Positions 26,894-36,577 of a DNA stretch of 64,000 nucleotides are shown here, piece after piece. The notes beneath the pieces are model-generated. The model did not search any database. It saw only the letters and a program-made list of their open reading frames with translations, and was not told where the DNA came from. Origin of the DNA: Microbacterium sp. XT11 (GTDB lineage: Bacteria > Actinomycetota > Actinomycetes > Actinomycetales > Microbacteriaceae); contig NZ_CP013859.1 of the NCBI RefSeq assembly GCF_001513675.1, positions 3,225,081 to 3,289,080 of the forward strand. The letters are read 5' to 3'. Position numbers and translations under genes: made by a program. How positions within the stretch are numbered: the first letter of the stretch is position 1; the number at the start of each line of letters is the position of its first letter.

Positions 26894-28560
26894 GCGCGGA
26901 CAGGCTCGCGCAGGCGAGGGCGTGGCTGCGGCAGGACCCCGACCATGAGACCCGCGACGAGCTCGCCGGCCTCATCACCCGCGCCGCCTCCGGCGACGAG
27001 AACGCCGTCGCCGAGCTCGACGACCGCTTCGGATCGCGCCTGGCCTTCGGCACCGCCGGGCTGCGCGGAGAGCTCGGCGCCGGCAGCAACCGCATGAACA
27101 GGGTGCTCGTGGCGCAGGCGGCCGCCGGGTTCGCCGCCTACCTGCGCGAGAAGTCGCCGGATCGCGCGCCCACCGTGGTGATCGGCTACGACGGCCGGCG
27201 CAACTCCCGGGTGTTCGCCACCGACTCCGCGGAGATCTTCGCCGGCGCAGGGCTCCGAGCCGTGCTCCTGCCGCGGCTCCTGCCCACGCCCGTGCTCGCC
27301 TTCGCGGTGCGTCACCTGCAAGCCGACGCAGGCGTCATGGTGACGGCCAGCCACAACCCGCCCAACGACAACGGCTACAAGGTGTACCTCGGCGGTGCCG
27401 ACGCGGGCTCGCAGATCGTCGCGCCCGCCGACGCCGAGATCGCCGCGCACATCGAGAAGGTCGCCGACGCGGGCGATGTCGGCGCGCTCCCCCGCTCCGC
27501 CTCGTACGAGACCGCGGGCGAGGACGTCGTCTCGGCGTACATCGAGGCGACGGCCGCCGTCGCACCGGCGCCGTCGAGCGCGTCAGGGCTGCGCTGGGTG
27601 TACACAGCCATGCACGGCGTCGGATGGGAGACCCTGTCGCGGATCGTCGAGCGCGCCGGGTACCCCCAGCCGATGGTGGTCGGGGAACAGCTCTCCCCCG
27701 ACGCCACCTTCCGCACCGTCGCCTTCCCGAACCCGGAGGAGCCTGGCGCCATGGATCTGGCGTTCGCGAAGGCCCGCCGAGTGCAGGCCGACTTCATCCT
27801 CGCGAACGATCCCGACGCCGACCGCCTCGCCGTCGCGATCCCCGACCCCTCGGCCGACGGCGGATGGCGCCGGCTCACCGGCAACGAGGTCGGCCTGCTG
27901 CTCGGGGCGAGGGCCGCACGCGCCGCACAGGGCACGCCCGGCGCCGCCCTCGCCTGCTCGCTCGTCTCCTCTCCCGGCCTCGGGGCGATCGCCGCCCACC
28001 ACGGCCTGGACTTCCACGAGACCCTCACGGGCTTCAAGTGGATCTCGCGGGCGCCCGGGATCGTCTTCGGCTACGAGGAGGCGCTCGGGTACCTGGTGAA
28101 CCCCGGTACAGTTCGCGACAAGGACGGCATCTCCGCCGCCGTCGCCGTGCTCGGTCTGGCCGCCGAGGCGCGCGATCGGGGCGTCGGCATCGCCGACCTG
28201 CTCGACGAGCTCGGTGAGACCTACGGCCACTTCGCCAGCGGCCAGGTGTCGATCAGGGTCGACGACGTGTCGATCATCGCCGACGTGATGCTGTCGCTTC
28301 GCACGCTGCCGCCGACCATGATCGGCGCGCATCCCATCGGCGCGGCGGAGGACCTGCTGAACGCGGCGCCGGGCGCACCCACCGGCGACGTGCTGCGGTA
28401 CCGGCTCGCCGACGGGGCGCGAGTCATCGTGCGGCCGAGCGGGACGGAGCCGAAGCTGAAGGTGTACATCGACGCGAAGGCCGAGTCCGCCGAGCGGGCG
28501 CGCGAGACGGTCGCGGAGCTCGACACGGGCGTGCGGGCGCTCCTCGCCGAGCGCTCCTGA
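26890..28560 (+). CDS. Phospho-sugar mutase (phosphopentomutase / phosphoglucomutase-2 type)
   Basis: A 556-residue alpha-D-phosphohexomutase. The active serine is S154 in VTASHNPPNDNGYKVYLG; the Mg site DPDADRLAVA lies near 307; the sugar loop is GYEEALGYLV near 395; and the phosphate loop RPSGTEPKLK is near the C-terminus. The length and the long N-terminal segment fit the PGM2 class, which includes phosphopentomutases. ATGA overlap with pnp suggests it turns ribose-1-phosphate into ribose-5-phosphate, though mannose or glucose phosphates remain possible. Confidence 0.88.
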   Translation: MSADRLAQARAWLRQDPDHETRDELAGLITRAASGDENAVAELDDRFGSRLAFGTAGLRGELGAGSNRMNRVLVAQAAAGFAAYLREKSPDRAPTVVIGYDGRRNSRVFATDSAEIFAGAGLRAVLLPRLLPTPVLAFAVRHLQADAGVMVTASHNPPNDNGYKVYLGGADAGSQIVAPADAEIAAHIEKVADAGDVGALPRSASYETAGEDVVSAYIEATAAVAPAPSSASGLRWVYTAMHGVGWETLSRIVERAGYPQPMVVGEQLSPDATFRTVAFPNPEEPGAMDLAFAKARRVQADFILANDPDADRLAVAIPDPSADGGWRRLTGNEVGLLLGARAARAAQGTPGAALACSLVSSPGLGAIAAHHGLDFHETLTGFKWISRAPGIVFGYEEALGYLVNPGTVRDKDGISAAVAVLGLAAEARDRGVGIADLLDELGETYGHFASGQVSIRVDDVSIIADVMLSLRTLPPTMIGAHPIGAAEDLLNAAPGAPTGDVLRYRLADGARVIVRPSGTEPKLKVYIDAKAESAERARETVAELDTGVRALLAERS

Positions 28561-28577
28561 GCACGGCGAGGGCGACG

Positions 28578-28844
28578 ATGCCGACGAGACGGGTCACGAT
28601 CAGCGCGCACAACGGCGTTCACGCGCGCCCGGTGGCTGAGCTCGCGCGTCTCGCCCTCGCCTACGGCCGGCCGGTCGTCGTGCGCACCGCCGACGGCGCG
28701 GAGGCCGACGTCACGAGCGTGCTCGCCGTCATGGATCTCGCCCTCGCCGAGGGCGACACCGTGGAGCTCACGACCGTCGACGGTCCGGCATCCGATGCCG
28801 TCCTCGACGCGATGGCCGACGTGCTGGCCCCGCGGCTACCCTGA
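28578..28844 (+). CDS. HPr family phosphocarrier protein (first of two)
   Basis: An 88-residue HPr-like protein with the phosphorylated His15 in NGVHARPVAELARLA and a Ser at the regulatory position in TSVLAVMDLAL. It lies 17 bases after the mutase gene, so it probably shares the pnp transcript, and converges on the PTS regulator. A second HPr sits in the mannitol operon 2.4 kb away. Some of the usual glycine pattern around the Ser site is changed (LAVMDLALAEGD), so it may serve a regulatory or dedicated role. Confidence 0.82.
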   Translation: MPTRRVTISAHNGVHARPVAELARLALAYGRPVVVRTADGAEADVTSVLAVMDLALAEGDTVELTTVDGPASDAVLDAMADVLAPRLP

Positions 28845-28871
28845 CCGGCGCCGCCTGCCGTCTCGCGGGGG

Positions 28872-30794
28872 TCACCCGTCGATCACGGCGACGAGCTCAT
28901 CGAGGAAGGCTTCGAAGCTCGTGCCGCGACGCACGATGCGCTGCACGCTCTCCCGCTCGCTGAACACTTCGACGAGCTGTTCGAAGACCGTCTGGAACGC
29001 GGCACGGTCGCTCTCGCTGAACGCCGCGAGCGCGACGACCTGCACCCTGCCGTCGCCCCACGCGACAGAGCCGTCTGCCACCCCGATCGCGATGGCCGTC
29101 CGCGAGGCGGTCATCTGCAGCGCGTGCGGAACCGCGAGCGCGTCGGTGAAGGCCGTGGACGACATCCGCTCACGCACGATCGTGTTCTCGACGTAGTCGT
29201 CGCCGATGAGCCCCTGCCGCACGAGCAGCCCGCCGAGCGTGCGGATGATCGACTCCTCGCCGGTGTCCGCGAGCGGATGCACGAACGCCTCCGCGTGGAA
29301 ATAGCGCGCCAGCTCCTCGCGGAGCCGGTTCAGCCGTCGTGCTCGGCGCAGGCGTGCCGCCGCCTGCTGCACCCGCTCGGCATCCGTGTCGGAGAAGAAC
29401 GGGTGGATGCGCACGAACCGCTCACCCGCGATGGCGGGGTCGATCGTGGTCAGCACGAGATCGGTGTCGAACGACTCCCACGGGGGATCCACGCTCGTCA
29501 CCACGCTCGTCACCTCGATGGATGCGCCGAGCGCGCGGTCGACGCGCGAGCGCAGCAGCTCGTGGAGTTCGTAGTACCCGGGGCACACGATGGTCGCCGT
29601 CAGCATCGACGCGGCCGCGCGGCTCCGCTCCAGACGGCCTCCGACGTGCATGGCGATGTACGCGATCTCGTCATCGTGTATCGGCGAGCCGAGCCGGTCG
29701 TGCAGGCCGCTGGCGATCGAGACGGCGACCTCGAAGATCATGGGGTACGACGATTTCAGCGAGCGCGTGAGCGGGTTGCGCGACAGGCCGCTCGACTCGG
29801 CGCGGCGCAGCAGGTTCTGCACGTGCAGCGCGAGCCGCAGCACGAACGTGTCGTCGACGAGGTCGAGCCGGTACTCCTCTGCTGCCCGCTCCAGTTCCTC
29901 GCGGACGGCCGTCTCCACGTGCGGCTCCACCCCGCTGCGCGCCGCGTCCCTCGTCTCCGCGGCTCCGGGTGCGACGACGCGCGTGAGCACGAGCGACGCC
30001 AGGTGCGCGCTGTCGCCGTCGCCGAGCCGCACGCCGAAGTGCTCGTGCGCGAGCCGTGCCAGCACGCGCCCCACACGGGGGATCTCGGCACGGGCGCCTC
30101 CTGGTTCCATCGTGAGGGAGTGACCGGCGGCGACGCGGTCCGCCGCGATCGCGATGTGCAGCAGCACGTCGGAGATGGCGAGCTCGTTCACGAAGTAGCC
30201 GAGGAGGCTCAGCTCCTCCACGAGCGCCGCCTTGAACGGCCCCACCGCGCTCGCCTCCACCGCGTTGCCGACCAGCGCGCTGCGGAACGCCTCGGGGTGG
30301 AAGGACGCGGCGTCCGACTCGTCGTGGGCGAGCCTGCTGAGCAGCCGCCGCCGTGCCTCCTCCGAGCCGACGAGCCGCACGGCGTCACGATCGCGCTCGA
30401 GGGAGAGGCCGGTGTCCTCCAGCAGCGCGCGCACTCGGGTGAGATCCGCCTCGAGGGTCGCCTCGCTGACGTGCATCCGCTCGGCCGACTCGAACACGTC
30501 GATGCCGTCGCCCTCGTCGAGGAGCATCCGCACGAGCGAGTGGAGCCGGCGCCGCGGCGTGCCCTCGGCACCCGGTCTGGCCCGGAGGGCGTCGCGGGCC
30601 AGCGGCCCTGCCCGGTAGCCCGCCGGCCCCGATTCGACGGCGTCGCCTCCTGGCAGCCGGGCGTTGAGTGCGACGACGTAGGAGCGGATGCTGCGCGGCG
30701 TGACGCCGATGAGATCGGCCAGGCTCGCCGCCGTCATCCAGCCGTCCTCGCGGAGGAGGGCGGAGAGGACCTGGTCCTGACGCTGACGCGACAT
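28872..30794 (-). CDS. mtlR: PRD-domain PTS-regulated transcriptional activator (MtlR/BglG-like)
   Basis: A 640-residue regulator. Domains in order: two N-terminal helix-turn-helix units (1-60 with ASLADLIGVTPRSIRSYV, and about 80-150 with FESAERMHVSEATLE), two PRDs (about 190-395, the second containing IHDDEIAYIAMHVGGRLER), an EIIB-like domain with the Cys in IVCPGYYELHELL (about 400-490), and an EIIA-like domain (about 495-640) whose likely phosphosite is the His in ALAVPHALQM. HPr and EIIB phosphorylation normally set activity. Divergent from the mannitol PTS genes, hence the symbol; the ligand is inferred from context. Confidence 0.86.
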   Translation of the reverse strand: MSRQRQDQVLSALLREDGWMTAASLADLIGVTPRSIRSYVVALNARLPGGDAVESGPAGYRAGPLARDALRARPGAEGTPRRRLHSLVRMLLDEGDGIDVFESAERMHVSEATLEADLTRVRALLEDTGLSLERDRDAVRLVGSEEARRRLLSRLAHDESDAASFHPEAFRSALVGNAVEASAVGPFKAALVEELSLLGYFVNELAISDVLLHIAIAADRVAAGHSLTMEPGGARAEIPRVGRVLARLAHEHFGVRLGDGDSAHLASLVLTRVVAPGAAETRDAARSGVEPHVETAVREELERAAEEYRLDLVDDTFVLRLALHVQNLLRRAESSGLSRNPLTRSLKSSYPMIFEVAVSIASGLHDRLGSPIHDDEIAYIAMHVGGRLERSRAAASMLTATIVCPGYYELHELLRSRVDRALGASIEVTSVVTSVDPPWESFDTDLVLTTIDPAIAGERFVRIHPFFSDTDAERVQQAAARLRRARRLNRLREELARYFHAEAFVHPLADTGEESIIRTLGGLLVRQGLIGDDYVENTIVRERMSSTAFTDALAVPHALQMTASRTAIAIGVADGSVAWGDGRVQVVALAAFSESDRAAFQTVFEQLVEVFSERESVQRIVRRGTSFEAFLDELVAVIDG

Positions 30795-30871
30795 ATCCCT
30801 CCGACTCCTCGTTGCAGGGCATCACGACCCTGTGCGGCGCCTCCCATGATGCCAGCATCCCGCTCACCGGA

Positions 30872-30901
30872 GGGCGGAAGCAGGGTTCCGCGGGGGCGGA
30901 A
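30872..30901 (+). promoter_or_regulatory. Candidate MtlR operator: repeated GGGCGGAA between regulator and PTS operon
   Basis: GGGCGGAA occurs at 30872-30879 and 30894-30901, exactly 22 bases apart, and again at 30952-30959 over the ribosome site of the IIB gene. The first copy also pairs with TTCCGC at 30886-30891, a 6-bp inverted repeat around six bases. The rest of the 168-base gap shows no clear -10. Confidence 0.35.
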
Positions 30902-30962
30902 ATCTTCGTGTTGGCGCGGTGCCGGTCCCGACTCACAGACTGTTCTCAGGAGGGCGGAATCG

Positions 30963-31280
30963 ATGAAGATCCTCGTGATCTGCGCCGCTGGTGCCTCGAG
31001 CACCTTCGTCGCGCAGCGGCTCAGAAGCGCCGCGCAGGCCGCGGGCCTGGACTGGGAGACCGCGGCAGGCACCGTGCAGGGCGTGACGCCGTCGATCGCC
31101 GATGTGATCCTCGTCGGACCGCATCTGGCCGAGCGCGCGGAAGAGCTGCGCGAGGTGCTCCCGATGCCGCTCGTCATCCTCCCCGACGACGTCTTCACCG
31201 ATCGCGACGGACGTCGCACACTCGCCCTGGTCCGCGCGGCCGTCGCCGACGACCCCGCCCTCTCGGAAGGAACATCATGA
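30963..31280 (+). CDS. PTS IIB protein, lactose/cellobiose-like, without partners
   Basis: A 105-residue EIIB with the phosphorylated Cys7 in KILVICAAGASSTFVAQRL and a Rossmann-like remainder (DVILVGPHLAERAEELREV). It resembles lactose/cellobiose-family IIB rather than the mannitol type, and no matching IIC or IIA is in the window, while MtlA downstream has its own IIB domain. Start is ATG 30963 behind AGGAGG. It is the first gene of the operon and overlaps ptsH by four bases. It may pass phosphate to the regulator or to a IIC encoded elsewhere. Confidence 0.82.
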   Translation: MKILVICAAGASSTFVAQRLRSAAQAAGLDWETAAGTVQGVTPSIADVILVGPHLAERAEELREVLPMPLVILPDDVFTDRDGRRTLALVRAAVADDPALSEGTS

Positions 31281-31555
31281 CCGTCTCACGCACCGTCCGG
31301 ATCGGCTCAGCGCACGGGCTGCACGCACGACCGGCGAAGCTCTTCGCACAGGCCGCGAAGGACGCGGGCATCCCGGTCACCATCGCCAAGGACTCGGGCA
31401 CGCCCGTCAACGCGGCCAGCATCCTCGGCGTGATCGCGCTCGCCGTGGAGTTCGGCGACTACGTCACCCTCACCGCCGACGGGGAGAACGCCGAGGCCGT
31501 GCTCGACACGCTCACCGAGCTGCTCACCACGGACCATGACCAGGAGAGCGCCTGA
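31277..31555 (+). CDS. ptsH: Phosphocarrier protein HPr
   Basis: A 92-residue HPr with His16 in SAHGLHARPAKLFAQAA, which accepts phosphate from enzyme I, and the Ser in NAASILGVIALA. Its motifs are closer to canonical HPr than those of the paralogue at 28578. It overlaps the IIB gene by four bases and ptsI by one, so expression is coupled. Confidence 0.9.
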   Translation: MTVSRTVRIGSAHGLHARPAKLFAQAAKDAGIPVTIAKDSGTPVNAASILGVIALAVEFGDYVTLTADGENAEAVLDTLTELLTTDHDQESA

Positions 31556-33222
31556 TGGGCGAGCTGCGCGGCGTCGGGATCGGGCTGGGCGTCGCCCAGG
31601 GCCCCGTGGTGCGGATGACGGAGGCACTGCCCGCGCCCGAGCGGACGGCGAGCACCGAGGGGGCGGATGCCGAACGAGCCAGGGCTCGGGAGGCCGTCGC
31701 CGCGGTCGCAGGGGAGCTCGCCGAGCGCGGCAGGACTGCCGGCGGCGCCGCTCAGGAGGTGCTGGAGGCGCAGGCGATGATCGCCGAGGACCCCACGCTG
31801 CAGGACGAGATCGACGCGCGCATCGCCGACGGCGCCACGGCCGAGTGGGCCGTGCACGATGCTTTCGCCGGGTTCCGCGCGACCCTCGAGGCGGTCGGCG
31901 GCTATCTCGGTGAGCGCGCCGCGGACCTCGACGACATCGCGCAGCGGGTGCTGGCGCATCTGACCGGAGTGGCGGCCCCCGGTGTGCCCGATCCCGGTCA
32001 TCCGTTCGTGCTCGTCGCGCGCGACCTCGCCCCCGCCGACACGGCGCTGCTCGATCTCTCCCAGGTGCTCGCCCTCATCACGATCGACGGCGGCCCGACC
32101 TCGCACACGGCGATCCTCGCGCGTGAGAAGGGCATCGTGGCCGTGGTGGGAGCGCGCGACGCCGCAGACCTCAGCACCGGCGACACCGTGATCGTGGACG
32201 CCGCCGCGGGCCTCGTGATCACGGAGCCGAGCGACGAGGAGCTGCGACGCGCAGCGCAGCGCGCAGAAGCACGTCATGCGGCAGCGACCGCACCGGCGAC
32301 TCCCGGCGCCCTTGCGGACGGCACGCCGATCGCGCTGCTGGCGAATCTGGGGAAGCCCGCCGACGCCGCCGACGCGGTCGCGCGCGGGGCCGAGGGTGTC
32401 GGGCTCTTCCGCACCGAGTTCCTGTTCCTCTCGGCGTCGCAGGCGCCGACGGTGGCGCAGCAGCGGGAGTCCTATCGTGAGCTCCTTGCGGCGTTCCCCG
32501 GCAAGAAGGTCGTGGTGCGCATGCTGGACGCCGGCGCCGACAAGCCCCTCGCCTTCCTCAACGACGCGCACGAGGAGAACCCGGCGCTCGGTCTGCGGGG
32601 CCTGCGGGCGCTCCGAGCCAGCGAGGACATCCTGCGCGAGCAGCTGACGGCGCTGGCCGAGGCGGATGCCGAGACCGACGCGGACCTCTGGGTGATGGCA
32701 CCCATGGTCGCCACGGTCGAGGAGACGCGGTACTTCACGGCGCTCGCGCGCGAGTACGGGCTGAAGACGGCGGGCGTGATGGTCGAGGTCCCCGCCAGCG
32801 CGCTGCTCGCCGACCGCGTGCTCGCGCACGCCGACTTCGCGTCGATCGGCACGAACGATCTCACGCAGTACACGATGGCGGCGGACCGCCTGCTCGGCTC
32901 CGTGGCCGGTTTCCAGGACCCGTGGCACCCCGCCGTGCTCCGTCTCGTGCGCGAGGTGGGAGCGGCGGGCGCACGGCTGGGCAAGCCCGTCGGCATCTGC
33001 GGCGAGGCCGCGGCGGATCCGCTCCTCGCTGTCGTGCTGGTCGGTCTGGGCGCGACGAGTCTGTCGATGGCTCCCGCGGCCCTCGCCGACGTGCGCCAGA
33101 GCCTCGCCGAGCGCACCCTCGACGAAGCGCGCAGCCTCGCCGAGGCCGCTCTCGCCGCCGACGACGCGGCGGCCGCGCGTACGGCCGCAGACGCGCTCGC
33201 GGCATCCCTCCCCCGACACTGA
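31555..33222 (+). CDS. ptsI: PEP-protein phosphotransferase, enzyme I
   Basis: Takes phosphate from PEP and passes it to HPr, at the head of the PTS chain. The 555-residue protein has an N-terminal HPr-binding/phosphohistidine part with H184 in GGPTSHTAILAREKG, a linker, and a C-terminal PEP-binding TIM barrel: GLFRTEFLFL, RMLDAGADKPLAF, GTNDLTQYTMAADR, and GICGEAAADP with the active Cys. Length is normal (about 550-575). Shares one base with the ptsH stop; the mtlA gene follows 44 bases later. Confidence 0.94.
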   Translation: MGELRGVGIGLGVAQGPVVRMTEALPAPERTASTEGADAERARAREAVAAVAGELAERGRTAGGAAQEVLEAQAMIAEDPTLQDEIDARIADGATAEWAVHDAFAGFRATLEAVGGYLGERAADLDDIAQRVLAHLTGVAAPGVPDPGHPFVLVARDLAPADTALLDLSQVLALITIDGGPTSHTAILAREKGIVAVVGARDAADLSTGDTVIVDAAAGLVITEPSDEELRRAAQRAEARHAAATAPATPGALADGTPIALLANLGKPADAADAVARGAEGVGLFRTEFLFLSASQAPTVAQQRESYRELLAAFPGKKVVVRMLDAGADKPLAFLNDAHEENPALGLRGLRALRASEDILREQLTALAEADAETDADLWVMAPMVATVEETRYFTALAREYGLKTAGVMVEVPASALLADRVLAHADFASIGTNDLTQYTMAADRLLGSVAGFQDPWHPAVLRLVREVGAAGARLGKPVGICGEAAADPLLAVVLVGLGATSLSMAPAALADVRQSLAERTLDEARSLAEAALAADDAAAARTAADALAASLPRH

Positions 33223-33266
33223 CCCTCCCGAGAAGACCCTCCCCCCGAAACGAAAGAGAAGACATC

Positions 33267-34895
33267 ATGACGACGACGTCACCCGCCACCAGACCCGGTG
33301 GGCTCCGCGTGGGCGTGCAGCGATTCGGCACGTTCCTCTCCGGCATGATCATGCCGAACATCGCGGCGTTCATCGCCTGGGGATTCATCACCATGCTGTT
33401 CATCCCCGCCGGGTTCTTCGGCGCCGACAGCCCCTTCGGGTGGCACTGGGCCCCGGTGGCGGAGATCATCGGAGGCGGCGGCGACTCGGCCGCCATCGGC
33501 TGGAACGGTGCGATGACCGCACTGGCCGAGGGCGACGGCGGCACCTTCCTCGCGTACGTCGGGCTCGTCAGCCCCATGGTCAGCTACCTCCTGCCCCTGC
33601 TCATCGCGAACACGGCCGGACGCATCGTCTACGGCGAGCGCGGCGGCGTCGTCGCGACCATCGCCACGATGGGCGTCATCGTGGGCACCGACATCCCGAT
33701 GTTCCTGGGCGCCATGATCATGGGCCCGATCGCAGCGTGGCTGACGAAGCAGATGGATCGCATCTGGGACGGCAAGATCCGCCCGGGCTTCGAGATGCTC
33801 GTGAACAACTTCTCCGCGGGCATCCTGGGCATGATCCTCGCGATCGTCGGGTTCTTCGCCTTCGGCCCCGTCATGCTGGGCATCTCGGCTGCGCTGGGCG
33901 CGGCCGTCGACTGGCTCGTCTCCCTGAACCTGCTCCCGCTGGTGTCGATCATCGTCGAACCCGCCAAGGTGCTGTTCCTCAACAATGCCATCAACCACGG
34001 CGTGTTCACGCCGCTCGGCATCGAGCAGGCCTCCGAGGTCGGCAAGTCGATCCTGTTCCTCATCGAGGCCAACCCCGGCCCCGGCATCGGCCTGTTGCTG
34101 GCGTTCACGTTCTTCGGCGTGGGGGCGGCGAAGGCGTCGGCTCCTGGCGCCGCCATCATCCAGTTCTTCGGCGGCATCCACGAGATCTACTTCCCGTACG
34201 CGCTGAGCAAGCCGACCACCATCCTCGCGCTCATCGCCGGAGGCGCGGCCGGTGTCACGACGAACATGCTGCTCGGCGGCGGCCTCGGCTTCCCCGCCGC
34301 TCCGGGAAGCATCATCGCCGTCACCGCGGCGGCCGTCGGCTCCGGTATCGGCAACCTGCTCGTCGTCTATCTGTCGGTCGTCGTCGCAGCGACCGTGACG
34401 TTCCTCATCACCGCCGTCATCCTGCGCGCGTCCCGGCGCCGCGACCTCGCCGCGGAGAGCGACGCCTTCGGCGCCGCCATCGCGCAGACCGAGGCGAACA
34501 AGGGCCGCTCGTCGGCCGCCATGGACGCGCTGCGGACATCGACGGCCGCCTCCGCGTCCGACGGCGCCGCCCCTGCGGCAGCCACGTCCACGATCGCTCC
34601 CGTGCGGAGCATCGTGTTCGCCTGCGACGCCGGAATGGGATCGTCGGCCATGGGCGCCAGCGTGCTGCGCAACAAGTTCAAGAAGGCGGGCATCGAGGAT
34701 CTCACGATCGTCAACCAGGCCATCGCGAACCTCGACGGCACGGCCGACATCGTCATCACGCAGCAGCAGCTGACGGATCGCGCCAAGGCCCAGTCCCCGG
34801 ACTCCCTGCACGTCTCGGTGGACAACTTCATGAACTCGCCGAAGTACGACGAGGTCGTCCAGATGGTGCAGGAACAGCGAAAGGAACAGTCATGA
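33267..34895 (+). CDS. mtlA: Mannitol-specific PTS EIICB
   Basis: Imports and phosphorylates mannitol. The 542-residue protein has the IIC membrane domain (about 10-390): [36 protein letters not shown], and the substrate motif [15 protein letters not shown] near 305. After a low-complexity linker comes a mannitol-type IIB domain (about 445-542) with phosphorylated C453 in [13 protein letters not shown]. It lacks a fused IIA; that is encoded by the next gene, overlapping by four bases. ATG 33267 is preceded by a purine-rich stretch (GAAAGAGAAG). Confidence 0.94.
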   Translation: MTTTSPATRPGGLRVGVQRFGTFLSGMIMPNIAAFIAWGFITMLFIPAGFFGADSPFGWHWAPVAEIIGGGGDSAAIGWNGAMTALAEGDGGTFLAYVGLVSPMVSYLLPLLIANTAGRIVYGERGGVVATIATMGVIVGTDIPMFLGAMIMGPIAAWLTKQMDRIWDGKIRPGFEMLVNNFSAGILGMILAIVGFFAFGPVMLGISAALGAAVDWLVSLNLLPLVSIIVEPAKVLFLNNAINHGVFTPLGIEQASEVGKSILFLIEANPGPGIGLLLAFTFFGVGAAKASAPGAAIIQFFGGIHEIYFPYALSKPTTILALIAGGAAGVTTNMLLGGGLGFPAAPGSIIAVTAAAVGSGIGNLLVVYLSVVVAATVTFLITAVILRASRRRDLAAESDAFGAAIAQTEANKGRSSAAMDALRTSTAASASDGAAPAAATSTIAPVRSIVFACDAGMGSSAMGASVLRNKFKKAGIEDLTIVNQAIANLDGTADIVITQQQLTDRAKAQSPDSLHVSVDNFMNSPKYDEVVQMVQEQRKEQS

Positions 34896-35323
34896 GCGTG
34901 CTCCGCCCCGAGCAGGTCCGCATCCACGAGGGGTCCGCCACGCGGGACGCCGCGTTGCAGGAGGCCACAGACATCCTCGTCGCGGCGGGGGCCGTCACCC
35001 CGGCATACGTCGACGCGATGCGACAGCGGGAGGAGACCGTGTCGACCTTCATGGGCAACGGGCTCGCCATCCCACACGGCACGAACGAGACGAAGGACGC
35101 GATCCTCGACTCCGCCCTCTCCGTCGTGCGCTACGACGGCGGCGTCGACTGGTCGGGCGATCCGGTGACGTTCGTGATCGGCATCGCGGGCAAGGGCGAC
35201 GAGCACCTGGAGATCCTCTCCCAGATCGCCATCCTCTTCTCCGACGAGGACGAGGTCGCGAAGCTGGCCGCCGCGCAGACGCCGGCGGAGCTGTACGAGC
35301 TGCTGTCGGCGGTGAACTCCTGA
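34892..35323 (+). CDS. mtlF: Mannitol-specific PTS EIIA
   Basis: A 143-residue IIA of the mannitol/fructose class, accepting phosphate from HPr on H62 in [12 protein letters not shown] and passing it to the IIB domain of MtlA. Other conserved parts are VSTFMGNG and [16 protein letters not shown]. Overlaps mtlA by four bases and mtlD by one. Confidence 0.93.
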   Translation: MSVLRPEQVRIHEGSATRDAALQEATDILVAAGAVTPAYVDAMRQREETVSTFMGNGLAIPHGTNETKDAILDSALSVVRYDGGVDWSGDPVTFVIGIAGKGDEHLEILSQIAILFSDEDEVAKLAAAQTPAELYELLSAVNS

Positions 35324-36480
35324 TGAAGGCCGTCCACTTCGGCGCAGGCAACATCGGCCGCGGGTTCGTCGGGCTGCTGCTGCACGAGGGCGGCTACGAG
35401 GTCGTCTTCTCCGACGTGGCCGACGCTCTCGTCGACGCCATCAACGCGGTGGGCTCGTACATCGTGCACGAGGCCGGACCGGGCGGCCGCGACCGCGAGG
35501 TGACCGGGTTCCGGGCGGTGAACAGCCGCCTGGACCCGGACGCCGTGGCGGAAGAGATCGCGACAGCCGACGTGGTCACGACGGCGGTGGGACCCGCCGT
35601 GCTGCGGTTCGTGGCGCCCGCGATCGTCGAAGGGCTGCGGAGGCGGGCAGGCGACGCGCCCCGCCTCCAGGTCATGGCTTGCGAGAACGCCATCGGCGCG
35701 ACCGATCTGCTCCGCACGGAGGTCGAGAACGCCGCAGGCGCGGATGCCGCGGACCTGGTCGCGCGCGCCGTGTTCGCTAACACCGCCGTCGACCGGATCG
35801 TGCCCGCTCAGCCGCAGGGCCAGGGCGTCGACGTCACGGTCGAGCCGTACTTCGAGTGGGCCATCGAGGCCGGGCCCTTCGCGGGCGACCTCCCCGCCAT
35901 CCCCGGTGCACACTTCGTCGACGACCTGGCCCCCTACATCGAGCGCAAGCTCTACACGGTGAACACCGGCCACGCCGCGACGGCGTACTTCGGCGCACGC
36001 GCCGGCGCCGGCACCATCGCCGAGGCCCTCGCCGACCCAGAGGTCGCCCGGAGCGTGCAGGCGGCGCTGGAGGAGACCTCCGCCGTCCTCGCGGCCGAGC
36101 ACGGCCTTGATCCGGAGGACCTCGCCGAGTACCGGGCGACGATCCTGCACCGCTTCCGCAATCCGCTGCTCGCCGACAGCGTCGAGCGCGTCGGACGACA
36201 GCCGCTGCGCAAGCTCTCGCGCAACGAGCGCTTCATCGGGCCGGCGGCGATGGCGGCCGAACGCGGCCTGTCGACGGGGGCCCTCGTAGCGGCCGTGGGG
36301 GCGGCGCTGGAATTCACCGACCCCGGCGACCCCCAGGCGGTCGAGCTGCAGGAGCGGCTGCGCACGGAGGACGCGGTGGAGCTGACGGCATCCGTCACGG
36401 GGCTCGATCCCGAGCATCCGCTGTTCGCCGCGGTCCGCGACGTCGTCCTCTCCCGGCAGGAGCGCATGGCGACCGCCTGA
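35323..36480 (+). CDS. mtlD: Mannitol-1-phosphate 5-dehydrogenase
   Basis: Oxidises mannitol-1-phosphate with NAD+ to fructose-6-phosphate, completing the pathway begun by MtlA. The 385-residue protein has the dinucleotide site [13 protein letters not shown] at 5-17, the [10 protein letters not shown] segment, [21 protein letters not shown], and the polyol-dehydrogenase signature [14 protein letters not shown] with the catalytic Lys. It is the last gene of the mannitol operon. The 97 bases after it hold a possible promoter for the next gene. Confidence 0.95.
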   Translation: MKAVHFGAGNIGRGFVGLLLHEGGYEVVFSDVADALVDAINAVGSYIVHEAGPGGRDREVTGFRAVNSRLDPDAVAEEIATADVVTTAVGPAVLRFVAPAIVEGLRRRAGDAPRLQVMACENAIGATDLLRTEVENAAGADAADLVARAVFANTAVDRIVPAQPQGQGVDVTVEPYFEWAIEAGPFAGDLPAIPGAHFVDDLAPYIERKLYTVNTGHAATAYFGARAGAGTIAEALADPEVARSVQAALEETSAVLAAEHGLDPEDLAEYRATILHRFRNPLLADSVERVGRQPLRKLSRNERFIGPAAMAAERGLSTGALVAAVGAALEFTDPGDPQAVELQERLRTEDAVELTASVTGLDPEHPLFAAVRDVVLSRQERMATA

Positions 36481-36577
36481 CACGCGGCGACCATCGTCAG
36501 GCCTCCCGCGCGCTCCCGGCAGCGCTACGATCGACTCACTCGACCCGACCGCAGCACGTCCGTGCGCAGGGAGACTG

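Noticed and set aside
33279..34811. 510-residue open frame opposite mtlA
   Set aside because: Shadow of mtlA; rich in Asp, Arg and His with no domain pattern.
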